Shown: one piece after another, positions 23,037 through 35,213 of the stretch
How positions within the stretch are numbered: position 1 is the stretch's first letter
Layout of the letters: every line of letters starts with the position of its first letter
Source of the DNA: Cheiracanthium punctorium
Taxonomy: Eukaryota > Arthropoda > Arachnida > Araneae > Cheiracanthiidae
Assembly (NCBI GenBank): GCA_038373885.1
Contig: JAWZYV010012238.1
Coordinates: 62,001 to 126,000, forward strand
Direction of reading: 5' to 3'
DNA: 64,000 nucleotides
Made by a program: the position numbers and the translations under genes
Notes under the pieces: generated by a model
What the model was told of the DNA's origin: nothing
The model's input: only the letters and a program-made list of their open reading frames with translations
Database searches by the model: none

Positions 23037-24521
23037 CACTCATGTCCATAAATTAAGGATAATGAAGTTCAGGCAAAGAAAGAGAAAGAAGCAAAACAAA
23101 TTTGACTTATTTGTAAAGTCTGTTTATTAAACAAAAAGTAAAGAGCAAAAAAGATGCTATATGTTTGACATAATTAATAAAAATTGCAAGTTTTACTCCC
23201 TTGACCAAATTTCAAAAAAGAACCTATTTACAAAAAACAGTATAACATGGTTAGTAGGATGGTTAATACGGAGTATGTCTCCCGGACGATGCAATACAGG
23301 CCTGACAACGCCTAGGCATGCTGAGTATCAAATGATCAATCTGATCTTGGGGAATATTACACCACTCATCAAGCAATGCACTCCGAAGTTCCGGTAGACA
23401 GGTGGGAGGGGGTTGACGGGCTGCAATTCGTCGGCCAAGCATATCCCACACATGCTCTATTGGATTCAAGTCCGGTGAGTATGCTGGCCAATGCATACGG
23501 GTGATATCCTCCGATTGAAGGCATTCGTCTACAATGTTTGCACGGCGAGGACGGGCGTTGTCATCCATAAACACAAATTCAGCACCCATGGCGCCCCGAA
23601 ACAAACGTACATGTTGTTCCAGAATGACATCCCGATAGATGTGGCCTGTCATCGTTACACTCTGAACATGCAGGTCAGTTCTGGAAGCAAGAATAATTCC
23701 TCCCCAAACGAGCCATCCTGCACCACCGTAACGGTGTCTTTCAATGGTGTTCTCTTGGTGGTAACGGGTACCTGGCGCTCTCCAGATGAATGTCCGGCGA
23801 GAATCAGACTCCAAACTAAACGTGGACTCGTCGGAAAACATCACACAAGACCACTGTTGCGGTGTCCACAATGCACGCTCTCTACTCCAGGTTAATCGCA
23901 GGCGACAGTGAGTTGCGGTAAGTGGAACACATCTGACAGGCCTACGAGCATATAGACCAATGTGCCCTAAGCGTCTGTACACGGTCTGCCTTGAAACTGT
24001 CGTACCGGTAGTTGAAGAGAGTTGACGAGACAGGTCTGATGCTGTACTCCGTCTGTTTCTTTTGGCAGTAACTGCCAAATAGCGGTCCTCATTCGGCGTT
24101 GTAACTCGGGGGCGACCTGTGCTGTAACGTCTACTCACATTACCATCATCTTGGAATCGTTGCCAAAGCCTGGAGATGACACTCTGGGCGATTCGAAGTT
24201 CCTCGGATACTTCCAGCTGGGTACGTCCACATTCCAGTCGTCCGATAATTCTGCCACGTAAAACATCATCCAAATGCCTCCTTTGTGTCATAACTATGCG
24301 GTTTTTGCACTGAAAGGCTTTCACAGCGCTTGTGAACAATTTTACTTCTTTGCCACCATTCCTTATATACCCCTCTCTTACACTCTCGTCATTGTGACGT
24401 ACCATCCACGCCATCTGGTGGTTTCCTGTAATTTGCATATTCTTCTTCAAGATGTGTGTGATCATTCCACAGGTGAAATTTTTATTTTAGAGATCAATTT
24501 CTGTGTGATTCTGAATTATCC
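23037..24521 (-). mobile_element. Tc1-like DNA transposon with intact transposase frame
   Basis: The left end CACTCATGTCCATAAATTAA follows TA at 23035-23036. The inner GGATAAT motif recurs reversed at the right end (AATTATCC, ending 24521, followed by TA), but the outermost ~18 bp of the left repeat have no counterpart on the right. This suggests a trimmed right end. The element encodes the uninterrupted transposase at 23263-24291. Confidence 0.85.
23263..24291 (-). CDS. Tc1/Tcb-type transposase, full-length frame
   Basis: The 342-residue minus-strand frame starts at MTQRRHLDDV. An open extension to 24465 exists but precedes the usual start. Residues ~5-110 form the paired N-terminal helix-turn-helix region (RIIGRLECGRTQLEVSEEL, then RQTVYRRLG) with a GRPRVTTPNEDR hook between. 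The catalytic triad is visible as D154 (MFSDEST), D244 (FMDDNAR) and E279 (SPDLNPIEHVW). Its second spacing of 34 residues is the DD34E pattern of Tc1. WLVWGGI at ~194-199 is also typical. The family's usual DNARPH motif reads DNARPR here, a His-to-Arg change that could impair activity. It would act in the nucleus on its own terminal repeats. It lies between genes B and C in the opposite orientation, inside tandem repeats, and is a transposon gene, not part of the host cluster. The lack of stops points to a recent insertion. Confidence 0.92.
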   Translation of the reverse strand: MTQRRHLDDVLRGRIIGRLECGRTQLEVSEELRIAQSVISRLWQRFQDDGNVSRRYSTGRPRVTTPNEDRYLAVTAKRNRRSTASDLSRQLSSTTGTTVSRQTVYRRLGHIGLYARRPVRCVPLTATHCRLRLTWSRERALWTPQQWSCVMFSDESTFSLESDSRRTFIWRAPGTRYHQENTIERHRYGGAGWLVWGGIILASRTDLHVQSVTMTGHIYRDVILEQHVRLFRGAMGAEFVFMDDNARPRRANIVDECLQSEDITRMHWPAYSPDLNPIEHVWDMLGRRIAARQPPPTCLPELRSALLDEWCNIPQDQIDHLILSMPRRCQACIASSGRHTPY

Positions 24522-25004
24522 TATTACGCTCTCTGTGGGCCGAAATTCATTAAACTCGCATATCTCCAAAACTATTAGATGCAGAATGTTGAAACTTTAT
24601 ATTTAGGATTTTTGTAACATGTACTTGTGCTCCTAACGTTTCGGTTCCATTCGACTTGACAGTTTATCTACAGGGCCCCCCAAAATGTCTAAATACGCTC
24701 TAAGGGTCGAAATTCATTAAAACGTATTTTAGAGGTATTAGGCTATTTCAAACGACTCAGAAGTGATATATGCTGTTTAAGGTTACAAAATGAATTACTC
24801 CGTCGAAAAAAGTGTCTTTATCATTTATAGTTCTGCTACAAGAACACCCAAAAGATTTCCCATACATTACGGTCAATAGCAATTTTAGAGACATTCATCC
24901 ATTTCAAACCGCGATCCCGTGCCTTCCTCAAGAATTATGCCAAAAGTCGCCAAGCTTTGTGATTTTTGGTGTACGTGTGTATGTATTGTATGTAACGTGT
25001 GTAT

Positions 25005-25335
25005 GTATTTCAACTATACTTCCACATTTTAAATACTGTTTGGATTGGGCATCACAATCCATAAGTCAGCCGTGTTCTTGTTATTCCATAAAACACTTCC
25101 TCGGAATTGAAATCTATATTAAAATCGCCTACCAAAATGGTTTAACAATTTTCGGCAGGCATAGTTAAATTATACTTCAACTTTATAAATGCCGTTTGGA
25201 AAGTGTATCATAATCTATGAGTTTAGCGTATTTGTCTTCTCTGTTCTATAAAACGCTTCTTCGGAATTGAAATTCATATTAAAATCGCCTACCAAATCTG
25301 TTTTACTCTCTTCGCCAGGCATTTACTAACTGTAC
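25005..25335. repeat. 160-bp tandem repeat, second locus
   Basis: Two units have TTCCATAAAACACTTCCTCG at 25084 and the matching CTATAAAACGCTTCTTCGG near 25245, which gives a 160-bp period. Sequence is shared with 2650-4235. It is followed by the CTTAGCGATCACTTATCAAA block, also shared with region A. Confidence 0.7.
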
Positions 25336-26307
25336 TTGTAATTTATTAATAGTAAATTATCGCGTTTTGGCCAAACTTAGCGATCACTTATCAAAAATTG
25401 CAAACCTCGTGAGACTTTCAACATTTTATTAATGCACCACCCCCCACCCCCAACCACGTTATCTGTCAAACACATTTGGAAAGATCTTCAAAGTGGCAGT
25501 TCATATCTACAAAACCTGTCTACAAGATCGCGTAGACAAAAATGAGTAGACAAAATTCTGGGATTGAGCGAAATAGCACCCTAGGGCTTAAAAAAATACT
25601 TGATAAAATTTTCATGTCTGAACTATAATTACCTATTTAACAACAAAAAGATACTTAATTAGTATAAAGAGACGTACTAGTAGGTTTAAATCTATACTAC
25701 ATGGTTCGCTGCTAAAATTAATTCTAATATTTTTTAATTGAATTTTAATTATTGTTTCATCAACAACGTAACATCAGTGTATTTGAGAGGGATAGAAGTG
25801 TAAAATAGTGTTTAAACTGTTTTATTTGTTTTAACATTGTTTTATTTTTTATGTGGGCGTTTCTAATAAAATATGTAAACAAATTAATAGCTTATCCGGT
25901 TTTTAAAAACAATATTTCATTTAAGCCAGAACGTTAAAGTGCAAAATTATTACAATTACAATTAAGGAATAATAACATGCTTAACTTGTTCAGTTTCTGT
26001 AAAAAGAAAAAAAATGTTAATAACACTCAATCAAATTCAGCAAATGCACTCCAGTAACATATAAATTCGGTAACATAAAAAAAATAGGACAGCGAGAGAA
26101 ATTAAAATTTTAATAATTGCGGCGTCCCGTTCAAAAGAAACTACGGCATGTATACAGGAATGGCAGTGTGGCATCTTTTGTACGGTACAGACGTAACACA
26201 TCCCTGTTGACTGCCCTCACAACGAAAAATGGCGTAACCATATACAGAGTACTCTATACAATTACTACTCTTAGTTTTGACTTAGAAATTATGCATGCAT
26301 TCAGTAA

Positions 26308-27396
26308 TCTCTCTATTCAGAAAAAAGTAAAGGCCGCTGTCGCTGGCGCTGTCAATAGCTTGTTGACGTATCTCCTCCTAAACCGTGGGGATTTGAGTTT
26401 CGACTAAGGTCCCCACAGATTCGAAAAATTCCGAGGAACCTGCTAAGCTAACTTAAATTTCGAAAATCGCATTATTTTAGAAGATATTAATAAAAAACTG
26501 AAAAAATAAACATAATGGTTGCCAGATTTGGCATAAAAATCATTCATTCCTTTGCAACAAAGCGTTTCCAAGTATTTAGAATCACGTGAAATTTCCAAAC
26601 ATGAGTTAGAATTACGCCCATTTTACGCCAAATTAAAAAGTATATGAAATAAATAACTCAAAGTGTGTTACACAAAGTTGAGAATTTTCAAATAGTAAGT
26701 TCGCTTAGACAATAGGAGTTTAGAATGAGCGACTATTCGTTTTTCCAAAACAGAATAACTAATATCTTGAAAATGAAAAATGATTAAAATACGGATTATT
26801 TGCTACCAGTAGAAATATTTGGCGGCGTTAATTATGCCATTCTAGCATTATAGTGCACTTTGGATATTTGCCAGCGCGGCGAGATGGTATAATTCGTGGT
26901 GCTAAGTACGCCAATGTGCAAAGAATTATGTAAATGAAAATATGGATAACGGTTTTACGGTAACCTTAAATGAACAGTAATTATAGGTTGTGAGCATATG
27001 TCAATCGCCAAATAATGAAAAGTCGCCATGGGTGGCAAGCTACCCTTCATGTTCCGTAGTTTTTATCAAAGAAAACATTAGAATTACTGGTCTCTTAGAA
27101 CTAATTATTAACTATACATATACGCAAGTCGCCAAATTATGAAAATTCGAAATAATTGGCTAATACGCAAGGCGTACCACGGGTTTCACATAATTACAAA
27201 TAGTGCGAGGTTTATATTTTTATGTTCCAAGCAACATGCAAGAAACAAGCAATGTGTAGCTCGGTAACATTCTGTCTTATCCAACGTTTGGGTTTTGTTT
27301 GTTGAAATTATGTCTTTTTTACGAATAAGTCTTTTTAGGGGCCAAATGCCTCATACGAAATGCGAGCGTAGCGAGTCTAGGGGCCTTGGCCCCTAG
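26308..27396 (+). mobile_element. Non-autonomous Helitron
   Basis: It starts TCTCTCTATTCAG and ends GGGGCCTTGGCCCC followed by TAG, that is, CTAG preceded by a perfect GC-rich hairpin. No target duplication is present, and the insertion falls between A (26307) and T (27397). The paralogous sequence upstream of gene B reads CAGTAATTAGTG at 17238-17249 with no insert, the expected empty A|T site. These are the defining features of Helitrons. No Rep/helicase frame is present in the 1,089 bp. Confidence 0.88.
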
Positions 27397-28238
27397 TTAG
27401 TGTAAAAAAAAGTACTTAAGCATAACGCGTTTAAAAGTTCTTATAGAGAAATCATGCGCTTATCTCAAAATAAGGATTGCATAATTACAGGTAAAACATT
27501 AAAAAGAATTCAAGCTGTACCCTGGTTAAGGAAATCTCATTGCATACCTAAACTGTGCGCTTGATCGCTATCTTATCGACAACTACGAGTAATACAAGAC
27601 GTGCGGCACCTGTCTTGAATGCGGCGACTCTCCCGGAATTACCCTACTCATAAGATTTTGTTGTAGCATATTTGACGTGAACATACATTTTTTAAAAATT
27701 ATGACTATAAATTTATCCAACCTTGACGGTAAATACATATTTCAACGACATTTTGTATAATATATTGTTTTATTTCTTATTTTATCTAAATTTAATGTAC
27801 TTCATCAAACTATCGAATTTCAATTTATTAAAAAGTGAAACCGAACCTACCTTACAGCACTAAAATTCCAACTAACGACGTTAAGCATGAAACTGAAGAT
27901 GAGATCCCACCAAAGATGATCTAAAATAGAATCATTAATTAATCATGATCATCAATTTTTTTGGTTACATTTGAGCATTATCTAGGATCACTCATCAAAC
28001 ACGTAAATGATGGCATTTTTGATTGACGAAATGACAAGTTTTGATAGACATGATGACAAGTTTTTTTGTTAGACGAAATAAAAACGAAATCACTAATGAG
28101 TCGTATAACGAGTACTACATTGTATACACCACACCCATTTTTTTAAATGTTTTGCTTTTCTTCCAGTTTTGGTGCTAGCCTTGAATTTTAGCGCAGCTGG
28201 TTAACATTTTGCAGGAAAAAATTAGCTCATTCGATTTG

Positions 28239-28246
28239 TATAAATA
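28239..28246 (+). promoter_or_regulatory. TATA box of gene C
   Basis: TATAAATA lies 71 bp before the ATG, in the same context as in gene B. The leader CGAGAAATTATTCGTTCTCA to the ATG is unchanged between the two. Confidence 0.8.
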
Positions 28247-28309
28247 GCGAGGGGTCTGGACCGAGAAATTATTCGTTCTCAGCATCCGAGAAAGATAACT
28301 TCTATCACC

Positions 28310-28848
28310 ATGCAGTCTCTGGTAAGTATTTAGCTTTCTGAAATTATTAAAACAGTTTCATACAGTTAAATATACGTTTAACAAATTAACCTTCCGTTAA
28401 ACATTGTGTAATTTTCACGTCTGATAGACTACTCCTGAATTTAGAGGATTGTTTTTTGTTTCGCAAAATGCGAAAAATATAAGTCATTTAAAATATCTAA
28501 AAATGCATCTATTTAAAAAATTTAAAATGCATCTATATCTTTATTAAAAATGCAACCATTATAATGATCATATTAAAAAAATTAATTATTAAACTAACTG
28601 TCTTATAAATTATCACGGCTATGTCGAAAACTGTCCACTGACTATTCTCCCATCTCTTTCAGTTCGCCCTCCTTGTTGTCGTCGCCCTCGTGGTGTGTGC
28701 TATGGGACAGTATGCCTATAACTACTACGGCGGAGCGTATCCAGGATACGCCGCTTCCTACGGCTACGGGGCCTATCCCAGTGCTTACTACGGCAGCTAT
28801 GGCTATTCCGCCTACAACCCAGCCTTGAGCTACTTCATCAAGAAATGA
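28310..28848 (+). CDS. Tyrosine-rich secreted protein, copy C
   Basis: Exons 28310-28321 (MQSL, donor GTAAGT) and 28663-28848 (acceptor TCTTTCAG) join in phase 0. The 65-residue product is identical to copy B except serine for threonine at residue 36. It has the same signal peptide (residues 5-19), the same 15 tyrosines in the mature part and the same SYFIKK end. The first intron is 341 bp against 420 bp in B, with small deletions. Synonymous differences (for example TAC/TAT and GGT/GGG) are few, which points to recent duplication or gene conversion. Promoter, both introns and the 3' exon are all conserved, so it looks functional. The role is unknown; an extracellular structural protein is inferred from composition. 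Confidence 0.9.
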
Positions 28849-28866
28849 GCAGACCATGATTGAATG

Positions 28867-30965
28867 GTGAGTGGTATATTCCTCAGTGTTCAAACCACGT
28901 CATAAAACAAAAGGAATAATCTTATTATTATTTTTTTTCTTTACTGTTATAATTAACTCTGAAGCGCAACCACTTCCCAATGCTGAAAAAAGGGCTGCCT
29001 TTGCCATCGCTTGATTTAACTACCAGCAACATGGCAGTCGATAAAAGCGTTCATTGCATGCCACAGATCGAGAGACCCTTTTTGACACAGCCGGCTGTGC
29101 GCGCACACCTAGCTGTTAAATCGAGCGATGGCAACGGCTGCCCTTTTTCAGGCATCAGGCAGTCTATCCAGTTGTTCTTCTACATCAAATTATTTCCATC
29201 GTATTTCCCAGTTTCCGACAGATGAGAGTGCTGTTAAAACTAATCCTGACAATTTTACAAATAATGGACCATTTATACGGAAAACGATGAGCTAAAAAGT
29301 AAATGATTCTTCTGCAACTATGTCCTCAAGTATTTTTTCTTTTTAATTGAAATCAAATTTATGCTTCGTGAATCAAAACAGTACGCACAGTACGCACTCA
29401 ACATGTCAGAGTTGTGTCCTCACGGGTTGAAGGGTTAGGTGCCTTTCTATAAAGCTGCAGGGAACCCGGCAGTTGGAATTAAGCCAAGGTCGGCCACTCA
29501 CCCAGAGGCTTTAATTTGAAGGGGTGGGGGAAGTATCTTTTGAAAATAGGTAAAAAATTTTATATTAGTGTGTTTAAACGTGGTGGATATTTTTCAGCAT
29601 TAAACGAAAAGTATCGTTGAAAATTAAAACTTTATACCATCACTTTTAAGTGGAAAGAAAATGAATAAATGTTGGAAGCCACCCCAAGAGTTTCCCTCGA
29701 GTAAAAAAAGTAATAAAATTTTTTAACATTAACTTCTTCCTTTGTCGGAAGCCTTTCTCTGTGGTTTTCGCCTACTACTGTCCTTTAAAAGGCTGTGAAA
29801 GACCAATAAAGTAACCCCCTATGTTTTGTTGTTCTCCTTCAAGAACGGAAAAAGATTGAGAAACTGCTAGGTGAGCTCTCTACCTTTAAGTAACATAAAA
29901 AAAGAAAATTACAGAGAGGGGAAATGGGGCGGTGGGATAAAAAGTAAAATGCTTGAAATTTCTCATCCAATGTCTTTTATAACGAAACATCTACTATTAT
30001 TTATCTTCATTTCACTAGGCATACAGTAATTCAACGCAATTTTCCACATTTAGATAATATTGTAACTTATACAATGTTCTTCCATCAAGTTTTGAGGTTT
30101 CAAATGCATCTTAGAAATATACATTTATATTTTAAACAGTTTACAAGTATTTGCTTGAAAATATGGTATACCTTAAAATGCAATATAGGAGACTATTTTA
30201 TTAGATTCATTGCGTGTCTCAAAAATATTACTTTTAAATCCACACTTTATAATTTGTATTTGTTTAAACATGCAAAAGTTTCTTTTCTAAAACAGTACAG
30301 AAAGCCTGATATTGACAGGCGATCAAAAACTAAATTCGTAAGCAAATTATTTCTATTAAAAGTATCAACCCTTTTTCTGTCTGAGAATTTTATAATTTTG
30401 TTATGTTATTTAAAAACAAATCCATGAAACATAGACAAGCTCGCCATCTAATCCGTTGAAAAAATGTTTTTTTTCAAATGGAATTAAATGCTTTAAAACA
30501 CGGAATATTCATTTCAATACATTTTATTTCTGATCGCCTATAGATTATACAAAAATATTGGGTACTTAACTATACTATACAGTCGACCGCACGTATTAAC
30601 CTCAATTATTTTGATGCTCAAAAACTTAACAACTAGTGGAGATTGAACTCTCGAATATTTTATATAATGAAATAGGGTTATCAGCGCTGTGTAACAGAGA
30701 ATTGCGTGATCGTTTAATGTTATACACTTAATCGCAGGGATAGAAAATAAAATATTGGCGAAAATGCTCGACAGTGTAATAAGTAAATGCAAAAATCAGT
30801 AACAAAGCTAACGTAGATTCACACAATCTTCGTGCTATTAATAATATAATGAGGAAACTGAATAATCCAAAGTACATCCAGCAAATCTTCCACTCACTAT
30901 GCTTTATATATTTTACTTAAACTTCTGCTGTATTTTTTTATACTTATGTTTGTTGAATATTTCAG
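28867..30965 (+). other. 3' UTR intron of gene C
   Basis: The donor ATG|GTGAGT starts 18 nt after the stop and the acceptor ATATTTCAG ends at 30965. It carries the same MITE as in A and B (28957-29434) and otherwise aligns over most of its length with their introns. Confidence 0.8.
28957..29434 (-). mobile_element. piggyBac-type MITE in 3' UTR intron of gene C
   Basis: It is preceded by TTAA at 28953-28956 and starts CTCTGAAGCGCAACC. It ends GTTGTGTCCTCACGGGTTGA then AGGG at 29434, followed by TTAG, a one-base decay of TTAA. Confidence 0.75.
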
Positions 30966-31145
30966 ATTCCTACTCGAAGGTTACTTGAAGATGGATATGG
31001 AGTGAACAAAAAACATGAATAATGGTTTGGACTTCGGACAACTTCCTTCTTCAAATTAATTCTTTTCAACAGATTCCAACTCTTTCAAAGCTATGCACTG
31101 TCAAAGTTTTGTTTAATAAAATAGTTTTAAAAAATTGCCAAGTGT
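30966..31145 (+). other. 3' UTR terminal exon of gene C
   Basis: Starts ATTCCTACTCGAAGGTTACT. The poly(A) signal AATAAA is at 31115-31120. It aligns with the A and B terminal exons. Confidence 0.75.
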
Positions 31146-32920
31146 CTTCGAACTGTTGTTTGTAAAAACATGCAAGGAAATTTAACATTTTCCTTATTTA
31201 GAGTAATAGATAACATTTTACTGCAACACTTCGGACAGTTTCTGCAGTTTTTTAAACTTTTTTTTTTTACGAATCTGAGAATTTGTAAGAAATAATATGT
31301 GTTAGAAGATCAGAAAGGATGCGTGATTTCTTAGTTTTAACTGTAAAAAAAAATCTGCTGTAAAGGGCGAATTAAAAAAAATACAGTAAACCTGTTTAAT
31401 ACTCAATAACTTCACAGCTAGTTTGCTCAAATTTTTCTATTCTCTCAATAATGAATTTTATGATCGGAAAAAGTAAACTTATTAAAATACATTTCAAGAA
31501 TTTTATAGCACATTCCTGCATACAGTACACCTATCAAAAATATTTCTTAAACCGATTCAATGTTTCGCTAAATGTTTTTCTTTAGCAACTTCTGCAATGC
31601 AGATGTTTCACATGTAAATGTTTCAGAAGTTTGTCGGCTACAAAAGACAAAAGTGCACACACACACAGTTGAACAAAGTTTTTTGGAATTTTCCTGAATC
31701 TCATATAATTTGCTCGTTTATTTATTTATTTTCTGTGAAAGAGGCAAGCATCATTTGTAGCTTCTCCGAAAAAAGCACTTAACTGAACATATAAAGTTGT
31801 AATGTATGGTGAAGTGAAATGACCAGGCATTTCTTTTTGATTAAAAATATAAATTGTTTTTAAATTAAATATTTTTTAACCTGCATTTTCACACATTAGT
31901 TTGCATGATTTATACTTATTAAAAAGTTTATTTATTGCATTTGGTAACATAATATTAGTTTTTATCTGCTTACTTCGGAGGAGGAGGATTTTTTAAGCAT
32001 TTAAAAGATAAATAAAAAGATAAATTGGTACATATGATTTAAAACAATATTTACTATTTCGTATAAAGTTCTATAATGAAGTATGAGTGTTGAATATTTT
32101 TTTTTCTTCTAAAGCTGGCGGTGGTCCAGAAAAGGTTAGGAATCCCTGTTCTTAAGTCTGGCCATAATACTTTTGGAATTTGAATAATTTGTGTCATGAT
32201 AAGAAATAAGTAAAACTTGACTGTAATATAGTATTTTTTGAGTTTAAAAAATTTATCATTCAATTTTCCCCAACTTTATAATAAAAGCAGCTCTTAAGAA
32301 ATTTATTTTTTCCATTCGAAATTTATCTATCTATAATTTTTTTCCAGGTGTGAAAGGCATAGATACATTGCATAAAGTAATACACACAAACAAATAAAAA
32401 GCCTAATGTTTAACATTATATAAGTAAGAGAGGAAACAACCCATGAATACAAACCTCCTCTTTTTCATACCCATTTTAAGCTCACCGTACCCAACTACAT
32501 ATATTCGTCTTTGAAAATAAATAAATGAACTACTGTAATATGATTGGAGGTGAGTTGAACTCGCTTAAAATAAATTCTGATGACGCTATTAAATTCAGGA
32601 TTTTTTTAACAACATTGAAAAGAAATTTGGATTAAAGCAACTGCAACTAATAAAAAATAAATGTTAGACGCACTATTTTCATGTGACACTTGTAAAATAA
32701 TATGTGATATTTGTATTTCCACTTAACAAAAACTGCTCAAGTGTCTTTCAGTAATAACTAGGAATCTGTGAACAGAATTTTGCCCACTTCCTCTCATATA
32801 AGTATCAGATTAATTACATAGCTTTACAAAAATTTAAAAAACGTTTTTAATTTTTATGAAATATTTCATTTATAAAAGTATTATGAGTTACATCAGGCAT
32901 AAATTTTCATTTATATATGT
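31146..32920. other. Non-coding downstream part of the C unit
   Basis: No gene is seen. Sequence matches region A at several places: 31555-32650 against 4535-5500, and about 32700-32900 against 9430-9620 (AACTAGGAATCTGTGAACAG against AACTAGAAATCTGTGACGTA). The A and C units are therefore collinear apart from the 5541-9400 insertions in A. The remainder is AT-rich. Confidence 0.55.
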
Positions 32921-32925
<5 letters not shown>

Positions 32926-32959
<34 letters not shown>

Positions 32960-33083
32960 TCAATAAAATGAAAATTTTTAATAAAATGAAACTCGACTAC
33001 CTACTTCAATAAAATACCACTCAAATAATTATTGTTTGAGTAGTATTTTTTTATTAAATTATCAAGTTGAGTTTCATTTTATC
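32926..33083. repeat. (TA)n tract followed by a short inverted repeat
   Basis: Alternating TA spans about 32926-32957. From 32979 to 33083 there is a hairpin: ATAAAATGAAACTCGACTAC and ACCACTCAAATAAT pair with TTGTTTGAGTAGT and AAGTTGAGTTTCATTTTAT. No TSD was identified. Confidence 0.6.
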
Positions 33084-35205
33084 GGAGAAGAAAACGCTGC
33101 TTAAGATAAAAAATAAACAAATAAGTATATTAAACTATTGCCTGTTAGATTTCGTTTGACAGAATGATCAAGTAATGACATTTTAACACGAGAAATTGTT
33201 AAATAACCTATTGAGAGAAAAGATACGTTATTGACTTTTAACTGCGAAATTATCAAACGCTAACCAATGATTTAGTAGACTTTTTCCTTATGTATTTACA
33301 AAGCATGCATATAAAATTAACAAGCAGATATTGAAAGGCTTGGCAGTGCTAGAGAGCAATCGCTCAGCTTTTAGAAATGAATAATTCAGAATGGAGAAAA
33401 TAACAAAACTAATTCATGAAGTTCCAGAAAGTACTGATAGATTCGTAAATATGTTCACACCTGTCCTTCTCGTATTTTTGCAATTTGTATTTTACTTTTG
33501 CAATTCTTTCTTCGGTATGGTACATTTAGAGTAGAGCAAAATCCTTCTAAAGCAGGAAATAATTAATTGTTACAAACCAGAGCCGCAAGTAGTCTATGGC
33601 ATCCGGGGTAAAACTTAATTTTAGCTCTTACGTCACAAAGAGCCATTTCAGGACCTCCGGGATACAATATCATAGAACTATAATCTTCAGGGCTCCTTCG
33701 CTCCCAGAACCTCTTTTTAGCTCTTACAGCATTAGTCCTTGGTTCATTATTAAGATTATTAATTATTTAAAGAAGTTTAAAATTAACAGTAATTTAAAAA
33801 AATAATTCACTTAAAATTATTAGTAATTAAAAAAAATTAATTCACTTAAAATTATAAGTAATTAAAAAAATCATTTGATTATACATTATTGCTCCAAACA
33901 TTTCACCATTTTATTTATTTATTTATAGTTTCGTCCCTTTTGTAGAGGAACTGTATTTGGCAGGTTTTTGCATGGCATGTTTCCTTAGTATTGGAAAATT
34001 TAATATTAGATATATTATTAATATGGAAGAAATAAACTAAACTAAAATAAAATAAAATCAGGGCAGGCACAAGAAATGAAAAATTCAGAAATTTTAACAG
34101 AAAATCTTGATCTTTATCATTTTGTAAACGAAAATTCAAATTTTTGAGATTTGGCTGGGCCAACGGCCACACCTCTGCTAAGATTCTTGCTTCCATTGTT
34201 TCACAACGAGCCTTGAATTTTCTAGATAATTAACAACACTAATGATAAATGTAAAAATTTATCCACATATCAAAAATAGACAATAGTTTTCTTTAGACTG
34301 TTTCATTTATAATTAAGTTGATTATCTAAATATTTGGTTAAAAATAGAGGACGATCTAAGAAGTACAATTCATGCCTGTCGATCCCCAAGAATATTAATT
34401 CTCTGGTGTAGCACCAGGAGCTTTCAAAACAGTCTCCACACATTGAGGATGAATTTGCAACGTTCCGCGTTTCTTAAAAGAAAGACTACTTCATTCATAG
34501 CCCACGGTTATAGATACTTTATGTCGGCTTTTCTCCACCATCGTATCCACTGATACGATGCACAATTTACTGTATCTGAAATTTGGAAAATTTTGACAAT
34601 ATTTTAACTATTTAGATGGAATTTGAAAAAATGGCTTCGCAGACTTTAATTGAATATTTAAAAATATTGTCAGAAAGAAAATATACATTAAATATTTCAA
34701 GATTCAATTAATTCCATTTTCCCAGAATTAAATATTAAAGTGACATATAGCTCTAAGGCAATTTTTTTCTCAGATATATTTTAGTAGTTAATGAAGATGT
34801 TTTAAAATTGATGAATAAATTTCATGTTATAATATATAAAATCTCCCTTTTTGAACCAAATAAAAGTTTCAAAAAGTATTTAAAAACATGGAATCATAAA
34901 ATACAAAATAACAGTAACAACAACAAAAATAATGAAATAATACCCATTAAATTTTTATTTTCTGTGAAGATATCTTTTGTTGTTTTTTATACAGTCAGTA
35001 CTGCATTTGCTATCCGAGTTAATCTTCCATAATATCTTCTTTCTGAGTTAGAAACTAGCATGGGAAATAGGTTACAGTAAAACTGTACTGTGTTAAGCTA
35101 TACGTCATCTTGATCTTATCATTTGATCACTTGATCTTCATCATCTTCGGAAACTTTTCCATCTTTCACTGGAATGGCACTGGAAATCCTTCTTTCGGAA
35201 ACTTT
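33084..35205. other. AT-rich stretch without a recognised gene
   Basis: It contains a short tandem duplication of about 47 bp near 33770-33865 (AATTCACTTAAAATTAT repeated). No splice-supported coding sequence or transposon end is evident. It may hold the downstream flank of the MATH gene. Confidence 0.5.
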
Positions 35206-35213
35206 TTTTTGAA

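Larger units (their letters stand above)
22620..24760. repeat. Tandem repeat (~180 bp units) split by a Tc1 element
   Basis: Units contain ATTACGCTCTATGGGCCGAA, CGCATATCTAAAAAACTATT, GTTGAAAC and a TTTATTTACAGGACCGTCC block. They lie at about 22790-23036 and again at 24522-24760. The Tc1 insertion at 23037-24521 interrupts them. A short inverted motif ACTTCCT...AGGAAGT marks the left side near 22624-22650. Confidence 0.6.

Noticed and set aside
24292..24465. Upstream extension of the Tc1 transposase frame
   Set aside because: An in-frame ATG exists at 24465, but family proteins begin at MTQRRHLDD-type sequence; the extension lies in the terminal region of the element.
26117..26407. 96-codon open frame
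   Set aside because: Crosses the Helitron boundary at 26308 and has no counterpart in the uninterrupted B unit.
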